This document shows positions 27,373 to 36,035 of a stretch of 64,000 nucleotides of DNA, in pieces. Position 1 is the first letter of the stretch. The number at the start of each line of letters is the position of its first letter. The notes below the pieces were generated by a model, which did not search any database, was not told the origin of the DNA, and was given only the letters and a program-made list of their open reading frames with translations. The translations under genes and the position numbers were made by a program. Origin of the DNA: Streptomyces aureus (GTDB taxonomy: Bacteria > Actinomycetota > Actinomycetes > Streptomycetales > Streptomycetaceae); assembly GCF_000725495.1 (NCBI RefSeq), contig NZ_JNZD01000032.1:1-64000 (forward strand), written 5' to 3'.

Positions 27373-28014
27373 CTCTGGAACTCCTCGGGAAAAGGTCAAT
27401 GACGCGCGTAGATTCTGACCCAACACCCGCCCCCGCAAAAGACCCTGGAGGTTTCCATCTGATGGCCGGACGGCACCGGAGACCCTCCGGGTCGTGACAG
27501 ACCAGGACGTACGCCCCCACATGCCCGAGCGGACGCCCGCCCCCGACCCGCACACGCCCGACCCGCACACCCCCGGTCCGGACCGAACCCGCACTTCTCG
27601 ACCGCGGACCCCCGGCCGCGGACCCCTCGACCGCGTACCCCTCGACCGCGTACCCCCGACTCGGGACCACTCGACTTGGGATCACTCGACCCCGGACCTG
27701 CGGCCCCTGCCCCGCACGTCCCGCCCGAGCGCGGATCGACGCCCGCTTCACCGGCACGCCACCGCGACTCCAGCCCCACCTGGCAGCATCACGGAATGTC
27801 ACCACACAACTCGTCCGCGCACCCACCCCACCGCCCGGAGCACACTGGACGGAAACGGGAACGGCAAAGCGCCGACCGCACCAGGAGCGATCCTCCGCTC
27901 ATCGGAGCGGTGCGGCGCACAATTCAACAGTTGTCAATAACCCTTCACGCAAAGGTTGTTGAGTAGTCATGCGCGACCAATTCTCTACCGACCGGTAAGG
28001 CCTAGGCTCGAATC
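27373..28014. other. 642-bp intergenic region with short tandem repeats and the pyk promoter
   Basis: The left two thirds contain short direct repeats, including CGACCCGCACAC twice near 27,545-27,572 and CCCCTCGACCGCGTA twice near 27,625-27,655. An open frame from 27,494 is a repeat artefact. The last 120 bp are less GC-rich and hold a CAAC-A-GTTG palindrome at 27,924-27,932 and a CAATAACC/GGTTGTTG inverted repeat at 27,934-27,960, before the pyk -10 element. Confidence 0.65.
28003..28008 (+). promoter_or_regulatory. -10 element of a probable leaderless pyk promoter
   Basis: TAGGCT ends 6 nt before the pyk ATG, so transcription would begin at or within a base or two of the start codon. No Shine-Dalgarno sequence is present. 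This is the common Streptomyces leaderless arrangement. Confidence 0.65.
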
Positions 28015-29451
28015 ATGCGCCGAGCAAAAATCGTCTGCACACTGGGCCCCGCCACCGACTCGTACGACCAGATCAAAGCCCTGGTCGAGGCCGGAATGGA
28101 CGTAGCCCGCTTCAACCTCAGCCACGGCACCCACGCCGACCACGAAGAGCGCTACCGGCACGTCCGGAAAGCCTCCGACGAAACCGGCCGCAGCGTCGGA
28201 ATCCTCGGCGACCTTCAAGGCCCGAAGATCCGCCTCGGCCGATTCACCGAAGGCCCCGTACTCCTTGAACGCGGAGACACCTTCACCATCACCGTCGAAG
28301 AAGGCGCCCAAGGAGACCGCGAATCCTGCGGAACCACGTACGACGGCCTCGCCGCCGACGTCACTCCCGGTGAACGCATCCTCGTCGACGACGGCAAGGT
28401 CTGCCTCGAAGTCACCGACGTCGACGGCCCCCGCGTCCACACCACCGTCATCGAAGGCGGCATGGTCTCCGACCACAAGGGCCTCAACCTCCCCGGCGTC
28501 GCCGTCTCCGTCCCCGCCCTCTCCGACAAGGACGAGGACGACCTCCGCTGGGCCCTGCGCACCGGCTTCGACGTCATCGCCCTGTCCTTCGTCCGCAGCG
28601 GCAAGGACATCCAGGACGTCCACCGCATCATGGACGAGGAAGGCCGCCGCCTCCCCGTCATCGCCAAGGTCGAGAAGCCCCAGGCCGTCGACAACATCGA
28701 CGACATCGTCGCCGCGTTCGACGGCATCATGGTCGCCCGCGGCGACCTCGGCGTCGAAATGCCCCTCGAGCAGGTGCCCATCGTCCAGAAGCGCGCGATC
28801 AAACTCGCCAAGCGCAACGCCAAGCCGGTCATCGTCGCCACGCAGATGCTCGACTCGATGATCGACAACTCCCGCCCCACCCGCGCCGAGGCCTCCGACG
28901 TCGCCAACGCCGTCATCGACGGCACCGACGCCGTCATGCTCTCCGGCGAGACCAGCGTCGGCAAATACCCCATCGAGACCGTCAGGACCATGTCCCGCAT
29001 CGTCGAAGCCGCCGAGGAGGACATCCTCGCCAAGGGGCTTCCGCCGCTCACCGAACGCAACAAGCCCCGGACCCAGGGCGGAGCCGTCGCCCGCGCCGCC
29101 GCCGAGATGGGCGACTTCCTCGGCGCCAAGTTCCTCGTCGCCTTCACCCAGTCCGGCGACACCGTCCGCCGTCTCTCCCGCTACCGCTCGCCCATTCCCC
29201 TCCTCGCGTTCACCCCCACTCCCGCCACGCGCTCCCAGCTCAACCTCACCTGGGGCGTCGAGACCTTCCTCGGCCCCCACGTCGACTCCACAGACGCCAT
29301 GGTCGACCAGGTCGACGAACTCCTCCTCAAGTACGGGCGCTGCAACAAGGGCGACATCGTCGTGATCACCGCGGGCTCCCCGCCCGGAGTCTCCGGCTCC
29401 ACGAACCTGGTCCGCGTCCACCACGTCGGCGAGGACGACAGCCCCAAGTAG
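28015..29451 (+). CDS. pyk: pyruvate kinase
   Basis: Final enzyme of glycolysis (phosphoenolpyruvate + ADP to pyruvate + ATP), 478 residues. It starts MRRAKIVCTLGPAT and has MDVARFNLSHG, GDLQGPKIRLG, the active-site block PVIAKVEKPQAVDNID, and MVARGDLGVEMP. The C-terminal allosteric-type domain ends VRVHHVGED. It is the form next to the ANTAR regulator and liv transporter in Streptomyces core chromosomes. Translation is probably leaderless. Confidence 0.97.
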   Translation: MRRAKIVCTLGPATDSYDQIKALVEAGMDVARFNLSHGTHADHEERYRHVRKASDETGRSVGILGDLQGPKIRLGRFTEGPVLLERGDTFTITVEEGAQGDRESCGTTYDGLAADVTPGERILVDDGKVCLEVTDVDGPRVHTTVIEGGMVSDHKGLNLPGVAVSVPALSDKDEDDLRWALRTGFDVIALSFVRSGKDIQDVHRIMDEEGRRLPVIAKVEKPQAVDNIDDIVAAFDGIMVARGDLGVEMPLEQVPIVQKRAIKLAKRNAKPVIVATQMLDSMIDNSRPTRAEASDVANAVIDGTDAVMLSGETSVGKYPIETVRTMSRIVEAAEEDILAKGLPPLTERNKPRTQGGAVARAAAEMGDFLGAKFLVAFTQSGDTVRRLSRYRSPIPLLAFTPTPATRSQLNLTWGVETFLGPHVDSTDAMVDQVDELLLKYGRCNKGDIVVITAGSPPGVSGSTNLVRVHHVGEDDSPK

Positions 29452-29505
29452 CCCCACCCGCCCGAAGGGCCCCTGCCGGGCCGGCGATCCCACCCCGACC
29501 GCCGG

Positions 29506-30270
29506 TCAGTACTTGGGGCCCACATGGGCGTCCAGGAGGGCTACCGACGCCTTCTTGGCGACGGAGATGTTGCGGGAGTTCGGCTGTTTCCATTCGACGC
29601 CGACCGCGTCGAGCGTGCCGGTGAAGAGGCGCAGGATGTCGGCCGACCTGTTGGTGAAGAAGTACCGGGGATATTCGTAGCGCTTCGTCTTTCCGGCGAC
29701 GACGCGGGTCGTCCAGTTGGTGACGCGACAGCCGTCGGAATGGATGAGTCCCCGGACGAATTCCCAGGGATGGGCATCGACGATGCGCTGCTGCCACGGC
29801 TCAAGGGCGATCTCGCGCTCGTGCTTCTTGCCGGGACCGTGCTGGGGGAACAGGCAGGGCCAATGCTTGCTCGAACCGGTGACGTATTGGCATCCCGCGC
29901 TCCGGACACGGCAGACCCTGTTGTCGGGACGCAGGAGTTGTACGGCCTCCACGCATGCGTCGATGAGTCCTGGCCAGGCGTCGGCGCATGCGATGCGGAG
30001 TGAGTAGACGCCCCGGCGGAGGGGGCTGATACACCCGTCCCCGAGATAGAGGCCAAGGAGATAGGCGTACGCCGCGGGCTCGTCGGGATCCTCGGGTGTG
30101 GCCCGGCATCTCGGACAGGGCCGCGAGCGGTTGTCGTCGAGCGGTTCGACGCGTATCCGCCATGAGCGGATCGCGGCTCGGGAGATCCCGGTCTCCTTGC
30201 TCACCGAATTCAGGCTGCGGCCCTGATCGGCCAGAGCGAGAGCTCGCCTGCGTGTGCCCATGTCGTACAT
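29506..30270 (-). CDS. HTH plus LAGLIDADG domain protein (homing-endonuclease-like)
   Basis: A 254-residue protein with an N-terminal helix-turn-helix (about 17-38, LNSVSKETGISRAAIRSW), a CPRC knuckle at 52-55, and two LAGLIDADG-type helices, YLLGLYLGDG at 70-79 and FVRGLIHSDG at 171-180, each ending with the acidic residue expected at an endonuclease site. It could be a free-standing homing endonuclease or a regulator derived from one, as WhiA is. Codon use is visibly less GC3-biased than in pyk or pdtaR on either side, which suggests transfer. The ATG has GGAG close upstream. It lies about 100 bp from a tRNA gene. Confidence 0.8.
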   Translation of the reverse strand: MYDMGTRRRALALADQGRSLNSVSKETGISRAAIRSWRIRVEPLDDNRSRPCPRCRATPEDPDEPAAYAYLLGLYLGDGCISPLRRGVYSLRIACADAWPGLIDACVEAVQLLRPDNRVCRVRSAGCQYVTGSSKHWPCLFPQHGPGKKHEREIALEPWQQRIVDAHPWEFVRGLIHSDGCRVTNWTTRVVAGKTKRYEYPRYFFTNRSADILRLFTGTLDAVGVEWKQPNSRNISVAKKASVALLDAHVGPKY

Positions 30271-30377
30271 GAGCTCCACTCTGTGGATGATGGAGGCGTG
30301 ACACGCAGCAAAAAGCGGATGTTCACGAGAACGGGAACATCCGCTTCTGGATGGCGACCTTGGAATCCAAGGAAAAG

Positions 30378-30452
30378 TGCCCCGAGTCGGACTCGAACCG
30401 ACACTGTATGGGTTTTGAATCCATTGCCTGCTGCCAATTGGGCTACCGGGGC
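30378..30452 (-). tRNA. tRNA with CAA anticodon (Leu by anticodon), atypical short form
   Basis: A 75-nt cloverleaf folds on the minus strand: acceptor GCCCCGG/TCGGGGC, T arm GTCGG-TTCGAGT-CCGAC, and anticodon loop TTCAAAA, giving CAA. The CCA end is not encoded, and a CTTTT run follows. By anticodon it reads UUG (leucine), but bacterial leucine tRNAs have a long variable arm and this one has only five variable nucleotides. It also has a C-A mismatch at the D stem end and an A-C mismatch closing the anticodon stem. It may be a functional oddity or a decaying gene. Confidence 0.85.
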
Positions 30453-30508
30453 CCGCTGAATCGAAGGTTAACCCCGACCCGCTGCCCGACCACCATACCG
30501 CAGCTAGG

Positions 30509-30514
30509 TAGGCT
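30509..30514 (+). promoter_or_regulatory. possible -10 element for pdtaR
   Basis: TAGGCT lies 36 nt before the GTG start of the ANTAR regulator, with a clear AGGAG ribosome site between. The -35 side is not convincing. Confidence 0.4.
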
Positions 30515-30550
30515 CTTGGGAGCAGTACCCGGCCTGAACGAGGAGCCCCC

Positions 30551-31207
30551 GTGACCGCCCCCGAGTCGCCCCAGCCCGTAGACGCGCCCGACGACGACAA
30601 GTCGCACGTGCCTCCGCTGACGACCCGTGTCGTCATCGCCGAGGACGAGGCGCTGATCCGTCTCGATCTCAAAGAGATGCTGGAGGAGGAGGGCTACACC
30701 GTCGTAGGTGAGGCGGGTGACGGTGAGCAGGCCGTCGAGCTGGCCCGGGAGCACAAGCCGGACCTGGTGATCCTGGACGTGAAGATGCCGAAGCTGGACG
30801 GCATCTCCGCGGCCGAGAAGATCGCCGAGGAGTCGATCGCCCCGGTGCTGATGCTGACCGCGTTCTCGCAGCGGGACCTGGTCGAGCGGGCCCGTGACGC
30901 GGGCGCGATGGCGTACCTGGTGAAGCCGTTCAGCAAGAGCGACGTGGTGCCGGCGATCGAGATGGCGGTGTCCCGGTTCGCGGAGCTGAAGGCGCTGGAG
31001 GGTGAGATCGCGGATCTCACGCAGCGTCTGGAGACGCGGAAGCTGGTGGACCGCGCGAAGTCGGTGCTGCAGACGGAGTACGGACTGACGGAGCCGGCGG
31101 CGTTCCGGTGGATCCAGAAGACGTCGATGGACCGTCGTATGTCGATGCAGCAGGTGGCCGAGGCGGTCATCGAGGACGCCGCGGAGAAGAAGGCGGCGAA
31201 GGGCTAG
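30551..31207 (+). CDS. pdtaR: ANTAR-domain response regulator (PdtaR-like antiterminator)
   Basis: A 218-residue response regulator. The receiver domain (about 25-145) has phosphoacceptor D76 in LVILDVKMP and the switch segments MLTAFSQ and VKPFSK. The C-terminal ANTAR domain (about 150-210; LETRKLVDRAKSVLQTEYGLTEPAAFRWIQKTS without gaps in the gene) binds dual-hairpin RNA to block termination. It matches mycobacterial PdtaR (Rv1626), partner of the histidine kinase PdtaS; no kinase gene is adjacent. The start is GTG, with AGGAG upstream. Its RNA targets are not evident in this window. Confidence 0.92.
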   Translation: MTAPESPQPVDAPDDDKSHVPPLTTRVVIAEDEALIRLDLKEMLEEEGYTVVGEAGDGEQAVELAREHKPDLVILDVKMPKLDGISAAEKIAEESIAPVLMLTAFSQRDLVERARDAGAMAYLVKPFSKSDVVPAIEMAVSRFAELKALEGEIADLTQRLETRKLVDRAKSVLQTEYGLTEPAAFRWIQKTSMDRRMSMQQVAEAVIEDAAEKKAAKG

Positions 31208-31265
31208 TCAGCCGGTCCCGAGCCCCGCAGCAAAGCATGGTCCGCGTCGTAGCGGCGGACGGAAG

Positions 31266-31299
31266 AGGCCCGCACCCCTGACGGAGGTGCGGGCCTTTT
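31266..31299. terminator. strong intrinsic terminator between pdtaR and livF
   Basis: A 10-bp GC-rich stem (GGCCCGCACC with GGTGCGGGCC) with a 9-nt loop, followed by TTTT. It sits between convergent pdtaR and livF and could serve both. Confidence 0.85.
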
Positions 31300-31323
31300 C
31301 GTGCGACCGGGGTCGCGGGGGTG

Positions 31324-32040
31324 TCAGTCCTCGCCGAGGTACGCCTTGCGGACGGACTCGTCGTGGAGCAGGTCCTGGCCGGTGCCGGAGAGGACGATGC
31401 TGCCGACCTCCATGACGTGGGCCTGGTCGGCGAGCGAGAGCGCCGCCTGGGCGTTCTGCTCGACGAGCAGGATGGTGGTGCCGGACGCCTTGAGTTCGGC
31501 GATGGTGGCGAGGATCTTCTGCATCATGATCGGCGAGAGGCCCATGGAGGGCTCGTCGAGCATGAGCAGCTTGGGCTGGGACATGAGCGCGCGGCCCATG
31601 GCGAGCATCTGCTGTTCGCCGCCCGAGAGGGTTCCGGCGGCCTGCTTGCGGCGCTCTCCCAGGATGGGGAAGAGGTCGTAGGCGCGCTGGATGTCCTTCT
31701 CGATGCCCGCCTTGTCGCTGCGGAGGAAGGCTCCGAGCTGGAGGTTCTCCGCGATGGTGAGGCGGGGGAAGATGTGGCGTCCCTCGGGGGAGTGCGCGAG
31801 TCCGAGGGAGACGATCTTGTGGGCGGGGATGTTGGCGAGGGGCTTGCCGTCGAAGAGGATGCGGCCTCCGCTGGGCTTGAGAAGCCCGGAGAGGGTGCGC
31901 AGGGTCGTCGTCTTGCCGGCGCCGTTGGTGCCGATGAGGGTGACGATCTGGCCGGCTTCGACGGTGAAGGAGATGCCCTTGACGGCTTCGATCTTGCCGT
32001 AGGCGACCTTGAGGTCTTCGACCTCGAGCAGTGCGGTCAC
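31324..32040 (-). CDS. livF: branched-chain amino acid ABC transporter, ATP-binding protein LivF
   Basis: A 238-residue ATPase on the inner face of the membrane. Walker A is GTNGAGKT, the signature LSGGEQQ, and Walker B LLMLDEPSMGLSP. The short LivF form (AHSPEGRHIFPRLTI) distinguishes it from LivG. Its GTG start overlaps the livG stop (GTGA). It is the last gene of livJHMGF and ends before a terminator. Confidence 0.95.
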   Translation of the reverse strand: MTALLEVEDLKVAYGKIEAVKGISFTVEAGQIVTLIGTNGAGKTTTLRTLSGLLKPSGGRILFDGKPLANIPAHKIVSLGLAHSPEGRHIFPRLTIAENLQLGAFLRSDKAGIEKDIQRAYDLFPILGERRKQAAGTLSGGEQQMLAMGRALMSQPKLLMLDEPSMGLSPIMMQKILATIAELKASGTTILLVEQNAQAALSLADQAHVMEVGSIVLSGTGQDLLHDESVRKAYLGED

Positions 32041-33116
32041 TGGGCGTTTCCTTCCTTGGTGGTGCTGCCCTGCGCGTCGGAGGCGTCGGACGCGGTGGCG
32101 TCCTCGGTCTCGTCGGCGGCTTCGGGGGCCTCGGATGCTTCCTCGGCCGCGGGGGCGTCGTCGGTGTCCGTGCCGTCCTCGGCTGCGGGGGTTTCCTCGG
32201 CGTCCTCGGCCGCGGGTGCTTCCGGGGCGTCCTCGGCCGGGGTGGCCGCGGCCTCGGGCTCGGCCGGGGTGGCCGCGGCCGTTCCGGCGGCCTCGGCGGC
32301 TTCGACCTCGGCGACTTCCTCGTCGCCGGGGGCGCCCTCGAAGGGGGTGCCGAGGTAGGCGGCGATGACGCGCTCGTCGCCCTGGACGACGTCGGAGGTG
32401 CCTTCGACGAGCTTCTGGCCCTGGACGAGGCAGGCGACGCGGTCGGACAGGTTGAAGATGAAGCGCATGTCGTGCTCGATGACGAGGACGGCGATGCCGC
32501 GGTCGCGGATGGCGAAGACGAGCTCTTCGGTCGCGCGGGTTTCCTGGGGGTTCATGCCGGCGGTGGGCTCGTCCAGGAGGAGCAGGCCCGGCTCGCTCGC
32601 CATGGCGCGGGCGATCTCCAGCTTGCGCTGCTCGCCGTAGGGGAGGTTGCGGGAGAGGTGGTCGGCCTTGTGGGCGAGGCCGATGAACTCCAGCAGTTCC
32701 ATGGCGCGTTCGCGGGAGGCGGCTTCGGCCTTGCGGAAGCCGGGGCCGCGCAGGAGGGCGGACCAGAGGCCCTCCTTGGTGCGGGTGTGGCGGCCGACGA
32801 GCACGTTCTCCAGGACGGTCATGTTGGCGAAGAGCCGGATGTTCTGGAAGGTGCGGGCGATGCCGGCGCTGGTGACCAGGTGCGGCTTGGGGGGCAGCAC
32901 GGTGCCCTTGTAGGCGACTTTGCCCTCGGTGGGGACGTAGAGGCCGGTGAGGCAGTTGAAGAAGGTGGTCTTGCCCGCGCCGTTGGGGCCGATGAGGCCG
33001 ACGATCTCTCCGGCGTTGACCGTGAGGTCGACGTCGCGGACGGCGGTGAGGCCGCCGAAGCGCATGGTGACACCGGTGGCTTCGAGGACGGGGCTGGGGG
33101 CTGTGGTGGTGGTCAT
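32037..33116 (-). CDS. livG: branched-chain amino acid ABC transporter, ATP-binding protein LivG, with long acidic tail
   Basis: The second ATPase of the leucine/isoleucine/valine importer. Residues 1-258 are an ordinary LivG: Walker A GPNGAGKT, ARTFQNIRLFANMTV, PYGEQRKLEIARAM, and LLLLDEPTAGMNPQE. The remaining 100 residues are almost only Glu, Ala, Asp, Pro and Thr (repeats like AAEDAEETPAAED) and are foreign to most LivG proteins. The tail ends exactly at the overlap with livF. It is probably disordered; no function can be read from it. Confidence 0.93.
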   Translation of the reverse strand: MTTTTAPSPVLEATGVTMRFGGLTAVRDVDLTVNAGEIVGLIGPNGAGKTTFFNCLTGLYVPTEGKVAYKGTVLPPKPHLVTSAGIARTFQNIRLFANMTVLENVLVGRHTRTKEGLWSALLRGPGFRKAEAASRERAMELLEFIGLAHKADHLSRNLPYGEQRKLEIARAMASEPGLLLLDEPTAGMNPQETRATEELVFAIRDRGIAVLVIEHDMRFIFNLSDRVACLVQGQKLVEGTSDVVQGDERVIAAYLGTPFEGAPGDEEVAEVEAAEAAGTAAATPAEPEAAATPAEDAPEAPAAEDAEETPAAEDGTDTDDAPAAEEASEAPEAADETEDATASDASDAQGSTTKEGNAQ

Positions 33117-33121
33117 GTTGG

Positions 33122-34912
33122 TTACGCCCCTGCCTTGGTGACGCCGACGGTGGAGTCGGGCAGGCCTTGTTCGGGGATGTGGACGGTCTCGTCGCTGTCG
33201 TCGCTCTCGTGGAATTCGAGCTGGTTGCGGCGGTTGGCGATGATGCCCTCGGGGCGGAAGCGCATGAGGAGGACGAGCGCGACGCCGAAGGCGAGGAGTT
33301 GGTACTCCTTGAGGAACTGGAGCTTCTCAGGGAGGAGGTAGAGCATGGTGGCGCCGAGGATGGGTCCGCTGACGGTGCCCATGCCGCCGAGAACGACCGC
33401 CGCGAGGAGGAAGGCGGAGTTCGGGGGCACGGAGCCGGCGAACTGGTACGGGGCCGGGTTGACGCTGTAGCCGACGTGGGCGCTGACCGTTCCGGCGAGG
33501 CCGGCGAGGGAGGCGCCGAGGGCGAAGGCGACCAGCTTGACGCGGAAGCCGTTGATGCCCATGGCGGTGGCGGCGGTCTCGTCCTCGCGGATGGCGATCC
33601 AGGAGCGGCCGATACGGGAGTCGGCGGCGCGGGAGAAGACCACGACGACGAGTCCGGTGATGAGCAGCATCAGCAGGAAGTAGTTGGCGAAGCGGCCGAG
33701 GGCGTGGCCGGCGACGTCGTGGCTGGTACCGAAGTCGAACCCGAAGATGTTGAGGTCCGGGATCATGGAGATGCCGTTGGGGCCATTGGTGAGGTTGGGT
33801 CCGGAGGCGCCGTCCAGGTTGTTGACGGCGATGCGGAAGATCTCTCCGAAGCCCAGGGTCACGATGGCGAGGTAGTCGCCGCGCAGTCGCAGGGTGGGGG
33901 CGCCGATGAGGACGCCGAAGACGAGCGACGCGGCCATACCGGTGAGCATGGCGGCCCAGAAGGGGAACTGGACGCCGGAGAAGCGGGAGAACTCGGAGCC
34001 GGAGACGAGGGCTGCGGCGTAGGCGCCGACGCCGAGGAAGGCGACGTATCCGAGGTCGAGGAGTCCGGTGAGGCCGACGACGATGTTGAGGCCGAGGGCG
34101 ACGGTGCCGACGACGAGAATGCTCACGCCGACGTTCGAGTTGTGCTCGTTGTTCGCGAAGTAGGGGAAGATCGCCGCGGCGAGGAACGCCATGGTGGTGG
34201 CGAATCCCTTGTGGCGGGCGTTGAGCTGGGCGAAGCGGTCGAAGAGTCCGGCGGTCTGGAGGGCCCAGGTGCCGAAGACGACGAGGAGCAGGTAGCCCAG
34301 GAACGTTTCGCTTGCGTCGGGGTCGACGCCGATGCCGTACGTGAACGCGGTGAGCGCGACGGCGGTGGCGCCGGTGATGACGAGGCGCTCGGCCCAGCCG
34401 GGCAGCTTGGCGGCCGGCGGGATGAGGCCGGGCTTGGTGACGTAGTCCTTGAAGGTGTCACCGGGCTTGGGGAGTGCCAGGGTGCCGAGGAGGGCGATCA
34501 GGGAGCCGACGGCGGCGAGGTAGGCGCCGGGGTCGAGTGCGACGAGGCCCTTGAGGTCGACGGCGATGGCGATGGCGCTGAACCAGCTCACGGCGAACGC
34601 GGAGGCGGCGGCGAGGACGACGGGCTGGGTGGCGCCCGCCGGGTTGAGCCAGCCGAGGCCGCGGACGTTCCAGAGGGTCAGCGCGAACAGCAGGGTGAGG
34701 ACGCCGGCGACGATGTCGAGGACCTGGAGTCCGGCCGGGGAGCCGTAGTAGGTGAGGTCCCCGGGGAAGTCGGACGTGTAGGTCCAGGACATGAACGTGC
34801 TGGCGATGGTGGCGATGGCGCCGACCGCGACGAGGACGCGGGCCGCGCTCTCGGGGAGCGCGATCAGGCCGCGCTCGGGGGTGGTGGTCTCGGTGGTTGC
34901 CATGGTGCTCAC
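33122..34912 (-). CDS. livM: branched-chain amino acid ABC transporter permease LivM, long form
   Basis: A 596-residue inner-membrane permease. The C-terminal 350 residues are the LivM permease, with GYVAFLGVGAYAAAL, RLRGDYLAIVTLGFGEI and the coupling segment SRIGRSWIAIREDETAA. The first 240 residues add several hydrophobic segments not found in short LivM proteins, which have about 320-420 residues. The start is taken at the GTG that overlaps the livH stop; an ATG three codons later (34,903) is equally possible. Confidence 0.92.
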   Translation of the reverse strand: MSTMATTETTTPERGLIALPESAARVLVAVGAIATIASTFMSWTYTSDFPGDLTYYGSPAGLQVLDIVAGVLTLLFALTLWNVRGLGWLNPAGATQPVVLAAASAFAVSWFSAIAIAVDLKGLVALDPGAYLAAVGSLIALLGTLALPKPGDTFKDYVTKPGLIPPAAKLPGWAERLVITGATAVALTAFTYGIGVDPDASETFLGYLLLVVFGTWALQTAGLFDRFAQLNARHKGFATTMAFLAAAIFPYFANNEHNSNVGVSILVVGTVALGLNIVVGLTGLLDLGYVAFLGVGAYAAALVSGSEFSRFSGVQFPFWAAMLTGMAASLVFGVLIGAPTLRLRGDYLAIVTLGFGEIFRIAVNNLDGASGPNLTNGPNGISMIPDLNIFGFDFGTSHDVAGHALGRFANYFLLMLLITGLVVVVFSRAADSRIGRSWIAIREDETAATAMGINGFRVKLVAFALGASLAGLAGTVSAHVGYSVNPAPYQFAGSVPPNSAFLLAAVVLGGMGTVSGPILGATMLYLLPEKLQFLKEYQLLAFGVALVLLMRFRPEGIIANRRNQLEFHESDDSDETVHIPEQGLPDSTVGVTKAGA

Positions 34913-35841
34913 GCCCTGTCCGCGACGCGTTCGCCGACGAGGCCCTGTGGCCTGAACAGCAGTACGAGGATGAGGAGTACGAAGGCCCAGACGGAGGACC
35001 AGCCGCCGCCGCCGAGCTGCTGCATGCCGGGGATGCCGTCGATGTAGCTGGTGGCCATGGTCTCGGCGAGGCCGAGGACGAGGCCGCCGATCATCGCGCC
35101 GTAGATGTTGCCGATGCCGCCGAGGACCGCCGCCGTGAAGGCCTTGAGGCCCATCTGGAAGCCCATGTCGTACTTGACTGTGCCGTAGCGCAGGCCGTAC
35201 GCGACGGCGGCGACGGCGGCGAAGAAGCCGCCGATGGCGAAGGCGATGACGATGATGCGGTTGGTGTCGATGCCCATGAGCTGCGCGGTGTCAGGGTCCT
35301 GCGCGGTGGCCTGCATGGCGCGGCCGGTGCGGGAGAGGCTGACGAAGAGCGCGAGGGCCGCCATGCACAGGGGGGCGGCGACGATGACGAAGACGCTGCC
35401 GCTCTGGATGCTGATGGAGCCGATGTGCCAGGGCCCGAAGGGGAGCTGGGGGAACGTCAGGTCGGTCTTGGCGTTCGGGTAGGCGTTGAAGACGACCTGC
35501 TGGAGGGCCAGGGACAGACCGATGGCGGTGATGAGGGGTGCGAGGCGTGGTGCTCCGCGCAAGGGGCGGTAGGCGAAGCGTTCGGCCCCGACGGCGATGA
35601 GGACGGAGACGATGCCGCCGCCTATCAGCATCGCTGGGAGGGCGATCCACATGGATGTGCCGTTTGGCAGAACGTAAAGGTAGACCGAGAGGGCGCCGAA
35701 GCCGCCGGTCATGAAGATCTCGCCGTGGGCGAAGTTGATGAGCTGGACGATGCCGTACACCATCGTGTAGCCGATGGCGATCAGCCCGTACATCGAGCCG
35801 AGGAACAGCCCGTTGGCCAGCTGCTGCGGCAGGGTGTTCAC
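34909..35841 (-). CDS. livH: branched-chain amino acid ABC transporter permease LivH
   Basis: A 310-residue permease with about eight membrane segments. LivH hallmarks are GLFLGSMYGLIAIGYTMVYG, INFAHGEIFM, YRPLRGAPRLAPLI and GRAMQATAQDPDTAQLMGID (the cytoplasmic coupling loop). The start is GTG, with GGAGG 7 nt upstream; an open frame extends 230 bases further but has no ribosome site. It is followed by livM with a 4-bp overlap. Confidence 0.95.
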   Translation of the reverse strand: MNTLPQQLANGLFLGSMYGLIAIGYTMVYGIVQLINFAHGEIFMTGGFGALSVYLYVLPNGTSMWIALPAMLIGGGIVSVLIAVGAERFAYRPLRGAPRLAPLITAIGLSLALQQVVFNAYPNAKTDLTFPQLPFGPWHIGSISIQSGSVFVIVAAPLCMAALALFVSLSRTGRAMQATAQDPDTAQLMGIDTNRIIVIAFAIGGFFAAVAAVAYGLRYGTVKYDMGFQMGLKAFTAAVLGGIGNIYGAMIGGLVLGLAETMATSYIDGIPGMQQLGGGGWSSVWAFVLLILVLLFRPQGLVGERVADRA

Positions 35842-36035
35842 CGCGTGGCCTCCATGTGGTGGGGAGAGTTGAGCAGGGCGTATGAAGCGGGCCGCGCGGT
35901 GACGTGTGGTCGTGGCCGCGCGGCCCTGTGGTTGTGCGGAGGGCCTGTCCGGTGGATCGGACCGGGCTGTGGTGCCGTCGGGGCGCCGTGCCTGGTTGTG
36001 GACCGATCCACCGTCAGTGGCCCGGGTGGTGCTGA

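Noticed and set aside
27494..27940. Possible small gene upstream of pyk
   Set aside because: Composition is Pro/Thr/His/Arg repeats from short tandem DNA repeats, with no ribosome site or recognisable fold.
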